In this document: positions 50,314-58,492 of the stretch, one piece after another
Position numbering within the stretch: position 1 is the first letter of the stretch
Layout: every line of letters starts with the position of its first letter
NCBI RefSeq assembly: GCF_900168295.1
Contig: NZ_FVZL01000018.1
Location: forward strand, 21,226-85,225
DNA from: Arthrobacter sp. P2b
GTDB taxonomy: Bacteria > Actinomycetota > Actinomycetes > Actinomycetales > Micrococcaceae
Length of the DNA: 64,000 nucleotides
Direction: 5' to 3'
Translations under genes and position numbers: made by a program
Notes under the pieces: generated by a model
The model's input: the letters and a program-made list of their open reading frames with translations, nothing else
What the model was told of the DNA's origin: nothing
The model's database searches: none

Positions 50314-52326
50314 ATGAGTTTGCGACGTCTATTCGGCGCGGCTGCCGCCGTCGTTATGCTGGGAAGCCTCACGGCGGCACCAGCCCAGGCAGCACCGCCC
50401 GGTCCGGGCCAGGAAGCCGGCACACCTGCCACTACCGCCGCCAAGGCCGAAGGCACTCCGGAAGTGCTGTGGAAGCAGACACCGGACGGCTTCGCGGCGC
50501 TGCCCGGATACGGGCTGCCGGGAACAACCGGCGGCCAGTCCGGCAGGATGGTCACCGCGTCCACCATCCAGGAACTCAAGGACTATGCCGGGGCCGACGA
50601 GCCCCTGGTCATCTTCATCAGCGGCAGCCTTGCCGCCACGGACTACGTCAAGATTCCCGTCGCCGCCAACAAAAGCTTCATCGGCGTGGGCGCGGGAGCG
50701 GAAGTGGTGAATGCCGGCTTCAAACTCATCAACGTCTCCAACGTCATCTTCCGGAACTTCACCATCCGGGACTCCTACATCCCCGGCGACTGGGACGGCA
50801 AACGCCCGGACAACGACCGCGACGGCATCCAGCTGGACACCACCCACCACGTCTGGGTTGACCACATGGCCATCCAGCGGATGGGCGACGGACTGATCGA
50901 CACCCGCAAGGACTCGGACCTGGTCACCTATTCGTGGAACGTGTTCTCGGACAATAACAAGGCTCTCGGCGTGGGCTGGACCGCCAACGCCGTGACCCGG
51001 ATGACCATCCACCACAACTGGATCCGGAACACCACCCAGCGCAACTTCAGCCTGGACAACACTGCGGCGGCGCATGTCTACAACAACTTCCTGCAGGACA
51101 TTGGCCAGTACGGCATGATGGGCCGGAACGCCGCCAAGGTGGTCCTCGAAGGCAACAGCTTCAGCGCCGTGCAGGACCCCATCGTCGCCAAGGACCCCGC
51201 CACCGAAGTAGTGAACCGGGACAACGTCTTCAACGGCACCCGCGGCCGCAAGGACAACGTGGGAGCCGCCTTCGATCCGACGCAGAACTACAGCTACCAG
51301 AAGGACGACGCCGCCCGGGTGCCGGAAATCGTGGCAGCCGGAGCGGGCCCCCGCGGGAACAGCGCCCCGAATACGACGACGGAGATCACCGTTGCCCTGG
51401 ACGGCACCGGGGACTTCGGCAGCCTGCAGGCCGCCATCGGCTCGATCCCCAGCGGCAGCACGCTGCCGCGCACCATCACCGTCAAGCCCGGCACGTACCG
51501 GGAATCCGTCAATGTTTGGGCCGACCGGCCCAACCTCACCATCCAGGGCGCAACAGCCAACCCGGCCGACGTCGTCATCACCTACGACCTTCCGGCCAAC
51601 GGCGTGAAGTTCTTCGGCGGCACCTGGGGCGCGGGCGGCAGCGCCACCCTCAACGTCCTCGCCGAGGGCACCACCGTCCGCAACTTGACGGTGGAAAACG
51701 CCTACGACGAAGCCGCCAACGGCGGCAGCCAGGCACTTGCGGTCCGGAGCGTGGCGGACCGTGTAACGTTCGACGGCACCCGCTTCCTGGGCAATCAGGA
51801 CACCTACCTCGCAGACACCATAGGGCGGGACGCGACTGCCCGCACCTACCTCAAGGACTGCTACATCGAAGGTGACGTGGACTTCATCTACGGCCGGGGA
51901 ACTGCTGTCCTGGACGGCTGCACCATCCACTCCCTGGACCGCGGCAGCAGCACGAACAACGGCTACATCGTGGCTCCAAGCACCAAGAACTCCAACCCCT
52001 ACGGCATCCTGATCGTCAACAGCACCCTCACCTCTGACGCGGCGGCCGGCACCGTCAGCCTGGGCCGCCCATGGTTTGCCAGCAGCGATCCGCAGGCGCA
52101 CCCCATGGCGGTCATCCGGGATTCGGTGCTGGGCAGCCATATCGCCGTCCAGGGATGGGCGGACATGAGCGGCCACTCCTGGAAGGAAGGACGGTTCGCC
52201 GAGTACAACAACTCAGGGCCGGGCGCCCAGGTGAACGAATTCCACCCGCAGCTCCCACCGGAAGACGCCCCGAAATTCACCAAGGAAACCTTCCTTGGCG
52301 ACTGGACCCCGGCGGGACGTGGTTGA
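50314..52326 (+). CDS. Secreted pectate lyase (PL1) - pectinesterase (CE8) fusion
   Basis: A 670-residue secreted two-enzyme protein. Signal peptide 1-27 ends AQA. PL1 beta-helix (about 45-350): DRDGIQLDTTHHVWVDH, SWNVFSDNNKALGVGW, TIHHNWIRNTTQRN and AHVYNNF. CE8 pectin methylesterase (about 355-665): GDFGSLQAAIGSIP, GNQDTYLAD, EGDVDFIYGRG and LGRPWF carry the two catalytic aspartates and the arginine. The fusion would de-esterify and cleave homogalacturonan in one molecule. The usual RxPRxR of PL1 is replaced by TQRNFSLDN. ATG follows AAAGGAG. Confidence 0.93.
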   Translation: MSLRRLFGAAAAVVMLGSLTAAPAQAAPPGPGQEAGTPATTAAKAEGTPEVLWKQTPDGFAALPGYGLPGTTGGQSGRMVTASTIQELKDYAGADEPLVIFISGSLAATDYVKIPVAANKSFIGVGAGAEVVNAGFKLINVSNVIFRNFTIRDSYIPGDWDGKRPDNDRDGIQLDTTHHVWVDHMAIQRMGDGLIDTRKDSDLVTYSWNVFSDNNKALGVGWTANAVTRMTIHHNWIRNTTQRNFSLDNTAAAHVYNNFLQDIGQYGMMGRNAAKVVLEGNSFSAVQDPIVAKDPATEVVNRDNVFNGTRGRKDNVGAAFDPTQNYSYQKDDAARVPEIVAAGAGPRGNSAPNTTTEITVALDGTGDFGSLQAAIGSIPSGSTLPRTITVKPGTYRESVNVWADRPNLTIQGATANPADVVITYDLPANGVKFFGGTWGAGGSATLNVLAEGTTVRNLTVENAYDEAANGGSQALAVRSVADRVTFDGTRFLGNQDTYLADTIGRDATARTYLKDCYIEGDVDFIYGRGTAVLDGCTIHSLDRGSSTNNGYIVAPSTKNSNPYGILIVNSTLTSDAAAGTVSLGRPWFASSDPQAHPMAVIRDSVLGSHIAVQGWADMSGHSWKEGRFAEYNNSGPGAQVNEFHPQLPPEDAPKFTKETFLGDWTPAGRG

Positions 52327-52362
52327 GATGGCCGGCAGCAAACACCCCAAGGAGCATCGACG

Positions 52363-53664
52363 ATGATGTCCTTCCCCCTGTCCATCGTCATTGCCACCGG
52401 TCTTGCCCTCAGTTCGTCAGTTCCCGCACCAGCGCCGCATGCCGCTGACCGCAACCCGATTTCCACCGAGCTGGGGAGGCAGACTCTTGCGGCAGGTGAC
52501 GGATGGGCGTCTGCCGACGGCGGCACCACCGGGGGTGCCAATGCAGCGCCGGAAGACGTGCAAAAGGTTTCAACGAGGGATGAACTTGCCGCGGCAGTGG
52601 CCGGAAACGAGCCCAAGATTGTGTACGTAGAACAGCACATCAACGCAAATGCCGCCCCGGACGGGACTCCGATCGCCTGCGAAGACTACGCCGTGGACGG
52701 CTACTCCCTGGACGCCTACCTCGCAGCGTTCGATCCCGCGCACTGGACCGGGCAGGCGTCCGGCCCCCTCGAAGATGCCCGCAAGGCATCAAGCGCCAAC
52801 CAGCGGAAGCAAATCCGGATCGACGTCGGCGCCAACACAACCATCGTTGGCCTGGGCGATGTCCAGCTCACGGGCTTTACGTTGAACATTGACGGGGTTG
52901 ACAACGTGATTGTCCGCAATCTACGCCTCTCCGACGCCTATGACTGCTTCCCGGGTTGGAACGGGGACACCTGGAAAACAGAGTGGGACAACCTGGTGGT
53001 GTCAGGCTCCACCCACGTGTGGCTGGACCACTTGACACTGGATGACGGCGGGACAGCCGACGCTGAGCAGCCCGAGTATTTTGGTGAGCCCTTCCTGCGG
53101 CACGACGGTCTCCTGGACGTCGTCCGCCAGGCAGACCTGGTGACCATTTCGTGGAGCAGGATGGTGGGGCATGACAAATCCCTGCTGTGGGGCAATGGCG
53201 ACGGTGCCACCGGCGATCGTGGCCGCCTCCGCGTTACGCTGCACCACAACGAATTGATTGATCTTGATCAGCGCGCACCCCGGGTGCGGTTTGGGCAGGC
53301 CCATGTATATAACAACGTGTACAGGGTAACCAGCCCTGACCGCTACCAGTACTCCTGGGGCGTCGGCGTGGAGTCCAGCATCATCGCGCGGAACAATACC
53401 TTTGAGCTGGCGGCGGGCATTCCTCCTGCCCAGGTCATCCGGAACTTTGGTGGCACTGGAATAGATGAAGAGGGCACATGGGTGAACGGGCGACGTGTCA
53501 GCGTACTGGACGCCTATAACACGGCCAGTCCGGTCGAATCACTGGCTCCGGAAGTATCGGGCATACCCGGCCCGCATCTGCCCATTGAACCCGCACCGGC
53601 CGCACAAGAACGGGTTGAACGGGGAGCAGGATCCGGGCAGCTGGACCCATCCATCACGCACTGA
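52363..53664 (+). CDS. Secreted pectate lyase (PL1)
   Basis: A 433-residue secreted PL1 lyase. Signal peptide about 1-28, then an N-terminal segment and the parallel beta-helix with VDNVIVRNLRLSDAYDCFPG, STHVWLDHLTLDDGG, HDGLLDVVRQADLVTISWSRM and the canonical RAPRVRFGQAHVYNN with the catalytic arginine. Calcium-site aspartates are in the DGLLDV region. ATG 52363 after AAGGAGC, 36 bases downstream of the PL1-CE8 gene, same operon. A C-terminal tail of about 40 residues is Pro/Glu-rich and unstructured. Complements the fusion enzyme, whose PL1 motif is degenerate. Confidence 0.92.
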   Translation: MMSFPLSIVIATGLALSSSVPAPAPHAADRNPISTELGRQTLAAGDGWASADGGTTGGANAAPEDVQKVSTRDELAAAVAGNEPKIVYVEQHINANAAPDGTPIACEDYAVDGYSLDAYLAAFDPAHWTGQASGPLEDARKASSANQRKQIRIDVGANTTIVGLGDVQLTGFTLNIDGVDNVIVRNLRLSDAYDCFPGWNGDTWKTEWDNLVVSGSTHVWLDHLTLDDGGTADAEQPEYFGEPFLRHDGLLDVVRQADLVTISWSRMVGHDKSLLWGNGDGATGDRGRLRVTLHHNELIDLDQRAPRVRFGQAHVYNNVYRVTSPDRYQYSWGVGVESSIIARNNTFELAAGIPPAQVIRNFGGTGIDEEGTWVNGRRVSVLDAYNTASPVESLAPEVSGIPGPHLPIEPAPAAQERVERGAGSGQLDPSITH

Positions 53665-53803
53665 ATCGATCCTCATAGGAGAAACGACACCACGTCATAT
53701 CCACAAAGGGCAGGCGGATAAGGGCTGGTCAGGGCTCTGCGAGTGCTACTAGTCTTCAAGAACGGCCCGCAACCGGGAGCAACGATGATCAAGAGGAGCG
53801 AAG

Positions 53804-54016
53804 TTGTCCAACCACACGTACAGCATTTCTGAAATTGTCGGCACATCGACCCAGGGAGTGGATGACGCCGTCCGCAACGGCATCGCCAAGGCATCGCAGA
53901 CCCTCCGCAACCTCGACTGGTTTGAGGTGAAGGAAATCCGCGGCCACCTGGAAGAAGGCAAAATCGCTGACTGGCAGGTGACCATCAAGCTCGGTTTCCG
54001 GCTCGAAGAGCACTAG
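53804..54016 (+). CDS. Dodecin (flavin-binding)
   Basis: A 70-residue protein with the dodecin pattern SISEIVGTSTQGVDDAVRNGIAKAS, LRNLDWFEVKEIRGHL and WQVTIKLGFRLE; the Trp in NLDWFEV sits where flavin is stacked in the family. Dodecins form dodecameric flavin stores or buffers. The start is TTG at 53804 with AGAGGAG 7 bases upstream; no ATG is available in frame. Single gene, ended by the long hairpin at 54021-54090. Confidence 0.92.
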   Translation: MSNHTYSISEIVGTSTQGVDDAVRNGIAKASQTLRNLDWFEVKEIRGHLEEGKIADWQVTIKLGFRLEEH

Positions 54017-54020
54017 ATAC

Positions 54021-54090
54021 ACCCAACTGACCCGCAGTCAAACGTCGCAAAACCTGGTTTTGACGGCGTTGGCTGCGGGTCAGTTTGGGT
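54021..54090. terminator. Long bidirectional hairpin between dodecin and small gene
   Basis: ACCCAACTGACCCGCAG (54021-54037) pairs with 54073-54090 with one bulged T, and inner arms AACGTCG..AAAACC and GGTTTTGACGGCGTT pair with small defects. It lies 5 bases after the dodecin stop and 11 before the convergent gene's stop, the position of a shared terminator. Confidence 0.7.
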
Positions 54091-54100
54091 TAAAGCGGCG

Positions 54101-54319
54101 CTAGTTGGCCGAGACAGTGCCGGCTGAACGGCGGCGCCACACGGTGGGAACGCCGTCGAACGCGGGAAACACGTGCCCTTCGAAGAAGGACAGCACGGTG
54201 TGCGGGTCGTGGTCCGGGCTCCAAAGGCCGGACACCGGGCAATGCGAGCCGGTGGCCGTGGAGGAGGCGGTGCCGGCGTTACCCGCCTGGCGTTCCTTGA
54301 GCAGTGCGATGCGTTTCAT
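54101..54319 (-). CDS. Small hypothetical protein
   Basis: A 72-residue frame starting MKRIALLKERQAG, with AAGGA about 11 bases upstream. The later part HCPVSGLWSP..DPHTVLSFFEGHVFPAFDGVPTVWRRR has the feel of a compact actinobacterial domain (CPxSG followed by P-x-G-x-PTVW), but I cannot name it. An ATG four codons upstream sits too close to the AAGGA. Convergent with dodecin across a shared hairpin. Confidence 0.5.
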   Translation of the reverse strand: MKRIALLKERQAGNAGTASSTATGSHCPVSGLWSPDHDPHTVLSFFEGHVFPAFDGVPTVWRRRSAGTVSAN

Positions 54320-54447
54320 CGTTGAGACCATCCTTGGTGGTGAAAAGCTTGTTTCTCCAGCCTAGGAACAGCACGATCGCCAACCAATGGACGGCTGGCC
54401 AGAATTGGCGTATTGGCTTGGCCAGATGCACAGCAGGAGTGGCGCGC

Positions 54448-55359
54448 TCAGGACACCTCTCCCCGTTCGACGACCGCCGCATCCGGGCTGGAAATACTGC
54501 GCTCCCCAACCGGGGCGGGGCCGGCGCCCAGGCTGGCCAGCAGCGCGAGGGCGTCCGACGACGGCGATCCAGGCCGGGCGGAGTACACCCGCAGCGTCTG
54601 GTCGGGCTCGTCCGGAAGGGCAAGGTTTTCAAAGTTCAGTTCCAGGTCGCCCACGGCCGGGTGGTGCAGCCTGACGGTCCCGGCAGACCGGGTTGCCACA
54701 CGGTGCCCTGCCCACCATTGCCGGAAGTGCTCGCTGTTCACTGCGAGTTCGCCCACCAACTGGTTTGTTTGGGGGTCGTTAGGGTGCCGCCCTACGTCGA
54801 TCCGAAGGGCTCCGGCGGCTTCCGCCGCCACCGTTTTCCAATCGCGGAACAAGGTCCTGGCCCCCGGATCGAGGATCAGCCAGCGGGTGAGGTTCCGTTC
54901 CCCGGCGGGAAGCGCCGCAAAGTCCGTAAAGAGAAGGAACGCCATCCGGTTGCCCGCCAGGACGTCGCTGCGACGTCCCAGCAGCATGGCCGGCACATCG
55001 CCCACAGCCTCCAGGAGGTGGCGCAGCGCCGGCCGGACACCCTGGACTGACGGGCTGCCGGGGGTGCGGGGATTGTTCGCGCAGTTCTCCAGCAGGTCCA
55101 TCATGTGCGCATGCTCGCTGCTGTCCAGGCGGAGCGCCCGTGACACGGCCTCGAGCACGGCGCGTGAGGGGTGGATATTCCGGCCCTGTTCCAGTCGGAC
55201 GTAGTAATCTGTGCTGACCCCTGCCAGCCGGGCCACCTCCTCGCGCCGCAGGCCGGGGACCCTGCGGGCGCCGGAGGTGGGGCCCGCTCCCGCGTCCTCC
55301 GGGCTTAGCCGGGACCGCATGGCTTTGAGGAACTTTCCGAACTCGGCGCTTTGACCCAT
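54448..55359 (-). CDS. HTH regulator with MmyB-like ligand domain
   Basis: A 303-residue regulator: N-terminal XRE helix-turn-helix (about 35-75, REEVARLAGVSTDYYVRLEQG) and a C-terminal PAS-like MmyB domain (about 105-275: LGRRSDVLAGNRMAFLLFTDF, ..NLTRWLILDPGARTLFRDW). Proteins of this type often control an adjacent reductase gene. The divergent aldo-keto reductase at 55568 is the obvious target. Start chosen at ATG 55359 (MGQSAEF); ATG 55368 or an earlier codon is also open and no clear ribosome binding site decides. Confidence 0.88.
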   Translation of the reverse strand: MGQSAEFGKFLKAMRSRLSPEDAGAGPTSGARRVPGLRREEVARLAGVSTDYYVRLEQGRNIHPSRAVLEAVSRALRLDSSEHAHMMDLLENCANNPRTPGSPSVQGVRPALRHLLEAVGDVPAMLLGRRSDVLAGNRMAFLLFTDFAALPAGERNLTRWLILDPGARTLFRDWKTVAAEAAGALRIDVGRHPNDPQTNQLVGELAVNSEHFRQWWAGHRVATRSAGTVRLHHPAVGDLELNFENLALPDEPDQTLRVYSARPGSPSSDALALLASLGAGPAPVGERSISSPDAAVVERGEVS

Positions 55360-55567
55360 GGTGACCATTGTGCCCGGCAAGGGTGTTCCGTTCTACAACG
55401 AAGGTAGGACTGGCAGTCCTAGGAAAAACAGGATCAGCTTTTCCTGCTGACTATGGGACAAAAACTGCATAGGCTCGATGGTGAGCCAGCGGAAACCGCT
55501 TTCTCGGCGTCGAGCAAACCGGCACCCTTCCCAGCAGCACATCACCAGCATTACGCAAGGAGCACCC

Positions 55568-56389
55568 ATGTCAGAGCTGACACTCAACAACGGCGTCACC
55601 ATCCCCCAGCTTGGCCTCGGCGTTTTCCAGGTCCCGCCCGAGGACACCCAGCGGATCGTGGAAGACGCCCTCGAAGCAGGCTACCGGCACATTGATACCG
55701 CCGCCGGCTACCGGAATGAAGCAGGCGTGGGCGCGGCGATTACCGCTACCGGCATCCCGCGTGAGGACATCTTTGTCACCACCAAGCTCCGGAACGGCGA
55801 GCAGGGCCGGGCGCAGGAGGCCTTCCAGAACAGCCGCAAGGCGCTGGGCCTGGACTTCGTGGACCTTTACCTCATCCACTGGCCGGTCCCCTCGCAGGGC
55901 CTGTACGTCCAGGCCTGGAAGGAGATGGAGCGGCTCTACGAGAACAACCAGATCCGGGCCATCGGAGTCTCCAACTTCCTCTCCGAACACCTGGACACCC
56001 TGCTTGAGTCCGCCGAGATCGTCCCCGCCGTCAACCAGATCGAACTCCACCCGAGCTACCAGCAGGCGGACCTGGCAGCAAAGTGCCGGAGCCTGGGCAT
56101 CGAGGTGGAGGCCTACAGTCCGTTGGGCCGGGGCGCCGACCTCAACGGAAACGCCGTCACCACCATCGCGAATGCGCACAACGCCACCACCGCCCAGGTA
56201 GTGCTTGCATGGCACCTCGCCACCGGCAACATCGTCATCCCGAAGTCTGTCGATCCGGCCCGCATCCGGGAAAACTTCGCGGCCTCGTCCCTCGCGCTTT
56301 CCAGCGAGGAGCTCGCGGCAATCACCGCCCTCGAATCGGGGGCACGCCTCGGTTCCGATCCCGCCGTCGCCTCCTTCAGCCAGCTTTAG
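55568..56389 (+). CDS. Aldo/keto reductase, 2,5-diketogluconate reductase type
   Basis: A 273-residue AKR. Catalytic tetrad: Asp43 and Tyr48 (HIDTAAGYRNE), Lys73 (VTTKL) and His104 (YLIHWP). SPLGRG and IPKSVDPARIREN form the NADPH site. ATG 55568 follows CAAGGAGCACCC. It is divergent from the MmyB-type regulator. The AKR5-like motif set suggests reduction of keto-sugars or small aldehydes. Confidence 0.92.
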   Translation: MSELTLNNGVTIPQLGLGVFQVPPEDTQRIVEDALEAGYRHIDTAAGYRNEAGVGAAITATGIPREDIFVTTKLRNGEQGRAQEAFQNSRKALGLDFVDLYLIHWPVPSQGLYVQAWKEMERLYENNQIRAIGVSNFLSEHLDTLLESAEIVPAVNQIELHPSYQQADLAAKCRSLGIEVEAYSPLGRGADLNGNAVTTIANAHNATTAQVVLAWHLATGNIVIPKSVDPARIRENFAASSLALSSEELAAITALESGARLGSDPAVASFSQL

Positions 56390-56458
56390 CCGGTCTCGGG
56401 AAGCTCAGCCACCGGTTCGGCAGGCAGTAACAGGCAGTACCACCGAAAGGATCCAACA

Positions 56459-57326
56459 ATGCAGTACACCCATCTGGGCCGCTCCGGCCTGAAAGTCTCC
56501 CGACTCTGCCTGGGCACCATGAACTTCGGGCCGCAGACCGATGAGGCGGACGCCCACAGCATCATGGATTCCGCCCATGACAACGGCATCAATTTCTTCG
56601 ACACCGCCAACGTCTACGGCGGTGCCGGGCACCGCGGGTGGACCGAGGAAATCATCGGGCGCTGGTTCGCCAAGGGCGGCGAGCGCCGTGAACACACGGT
56701 GCTGGCCACCAAGCTTTACGGCACCATGACTGACCGCCCCAATGAGTCAAAGCTGTCCGCACTCAACATCCGCCGCGCCCTGGATGCCAGCCTCAAGCGG
56801 CTGCAGACGGACTACATCGACGTCTACCAGTTCCACCACATCGACCGGGACACCCCCTGGGACGAGCCGACGGCACTACACCGGGCTGGTCAGCGAACAG
56901 TCCATCTACAACCTGTTCATGCGCCAGGTGGAACTCGAGGTCATCCCGGCCGCTCAGCAGTACGGCCTCGGCCTTATTCCATGGTCACCGCTGCAGGGCG
57001 GGCTTCTGGGCGGGGTGCTGAAGAAAGAGCGCGACGGCGTCCGCCGCACCGAGGGACGGGCAGCGGAGACGCTGAAGAAGCATGAGGACCAGATCCGCCA
57101 ATACGAGGACTTTGCGGACGAACTGGGGCACGAACCCGGGGACGTGGCCCTGGCCTGGCTGCTGCACCAGCCTGCGGTCACGGCGCCCATTGTGGGTCCG
57201 CGGACGCATGAACAGCTGGACGCGGCCATCGGCGCCCTTGATGTCACCCTGGACGCCGACGCCCTCAAGCGGCTGGACGACATCTTCCCCGGGCACCGGA
57301 CGGCCCCGGAAGACTACGCGTGGTAG
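56459..57326 (+). pseudogene. Aldo/keto reductase (YghZ/AKR-like) with internal deletion
   Basis: Starts MQYTHLGRSGLKVSRLCLGT (ATG 56459, GAAAGGATCCAAC upstream) and runs normally through DTANVYGG, ATKLYG and YQFHHIDRDTPWDEP (to about 56868). The next family-like sequence, YTGLVSEQSIYNLFMRQVELEVIPAA, is in a different frame from about 56876. Comparing with the family, the stretch holding the EALxxLVxxGKIxYxGxSNF block, about 40 residues, is missing, with loss of frame. The rest to EDYAW at 57326 is intact. The gene is therefore non-functional unless repaired. Its end overlaps the next gene. Confidence 0.85.
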
Positions 57327-58345
57327 ACCCTTTGCACGCAGCCGATACGGTGGCGCCGAGGACAATCCTGTTTCTCGGCGGCACCGGGGTCATCAGCACA
57401 GCGGCGGCCGAGCTGGCCGCCGGGCTGGGCCACCGGCTGACCATCCTTAACCGGGGCCGGTCCACGCGGCCTGTCCCGGAAGGGGTGGAGGTCGTGGCCG
57501 CCGACGTCCGTGACGCAGCCTCCGTCCGGGACGTGCTGGGCGGGCGGGAGTTCGACGCCGTTGCCGACTTTATTGCGTACACTCCGGATCAGGCGCAGGC
57601 CAGCCTGGACCTGTTCAGGGGCCGGACGGGGCAGTACGTCTTCATCAGCTCCGCGTCGGCCTACCAAAAGCCGCCCTCCCGCCTGCCGATCCGGGAGTCC
57701 ACCCCGCTGAAGAATCCCTTCTGGCAATATTCGCGGGACAAGATCGCGTGCGAGGAACTGCTCTACCGGGCCTACCGGGAGGAAGACTTTCCACTCACGG
57801 TGGTGCGTCCCTCGCACACCTACGACCGCACCAAGATCGCCATGGTGGGCGGCTGGACCGACATCCACCGGATGCGGTCCGGGCTGCCGGTCATGGTGCA
57901 CGGCGACGGCACATCCCTCTGGACGCTCACCCACAGCCGCGACTTCGCGAAGGCCTTCGTGGGGCTGCTCGGCAGGCCGCAGGCGGTGGGTGAGAGCTAC
58001 ACCATCACGTCGGACGAGTACTTGCCCTGGAACCAGATCTACCGGCTGTTCGCGCGGGCCGCGGGCACCCCTGAGCCTGACCTCGTCCACGTTGCATCCG
58101 AAACCATCGCTGCTCACAGCCCTGAACTTGGCTCCAACCTGCTCGGTGACCGGTCCCATTCGGTAATTTTCGATAACACCAAGATCAAATCCTTGGTTCC
58201 GGATTACACGGCCACCATCCCCTTCGCGGACGGTGCACGCGAGATTGTTCGTTGGTATGACGCCAACCCTGGACTGCAGGTGGTGGACCGGAGCTACATG
58301 GACCTCAGCGACCGCCTTACCGGATGGGCCCGCAAGGGCGTATAA
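57320..58345 (+). CDS. NAD-dependent epimerase/dehydratase-like SDR
   Basis: A 341-residue extended SDR: cofactor motif FLGGTGVISTA, VVAADVRDA, YVFISSASAYQKP and YSRDKIACEELL, where the usual YxxxK is represented by Tyr-Ser-Arg-Asp-Lys. It resembles the NAD-dependent epimerases and reductases that modify nucleotide or free sugars. GTG start at 57320, overlapping the broken AKR's 3' end by 7 bases, so coupled translation in the ancestral operon is likely. Substrate not identifiable. Confidence 0.85.
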   Translation: MVDPLHAADTVAPRTILFLGGTGVISTAAAELAAGLGHRLTILNRGRSTRPVPEGVEVVAADVRDAASVRDVLGGREFDAVADFIAYTPDQAQASLDLFRGRTGQYVFISSASAYQKPPSRLPIRESTPLKNPFWQYSRDKIACEELLYRAYREEDFPLTVVRPSHTYDRTKIAMVGGWTDIHRMRSGLPVMVHGDGTSLWTLTHSRDFAKAFVGLLGRPQAVGESYTITSDEYLPWNQIYRLFARAAGTPEPDLVHVASETIAAHSPELGSNLLGDRSHSVIFDNTKIKSLVPDYTATIPFADGAREIVRWYDANPGLQVVDRSYMDLSDRLTGWARKGV

Positions 58346-58452
58346 CGGCGACTCCGGGCTTGGTATCGGGCGTTTCTACAACGTTCTAAATACCCCCTTC
58401 CGGCAACTCTGGCAAGGGCTTGTTTTGTACCCTCCCCCACTCTAAATTACTG

Positions 58453-58467
58453 GGGAAGCGTTTTCCC
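58453..58467. promoter_or_regulatory. LacI-type operator GGGAAGCGTTTTCCC
   Basis: Near-palindrome with 5-base arms GGGAA/TTCCC and central CG-containing core, 25 bases upstream of the PL11 gene. The form (GGnAA-CG-TTnCC-like) is usual for LacI-family sites. It differs from the AGAAAGTTTC pair at 46768/46919, suggesting a different regulator. Confidence 0.6.
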
Positions 58468-58492
58468 GTCTCACGATTGAAAGGATTCATCG

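Noticed and set aside
50329..52176. 615-codon minus-strand open frame opposite the PL1-CE8 gene
   Set aside because: Shadow; the plus-strand enzyme has signal peptide and catalytic motifs.
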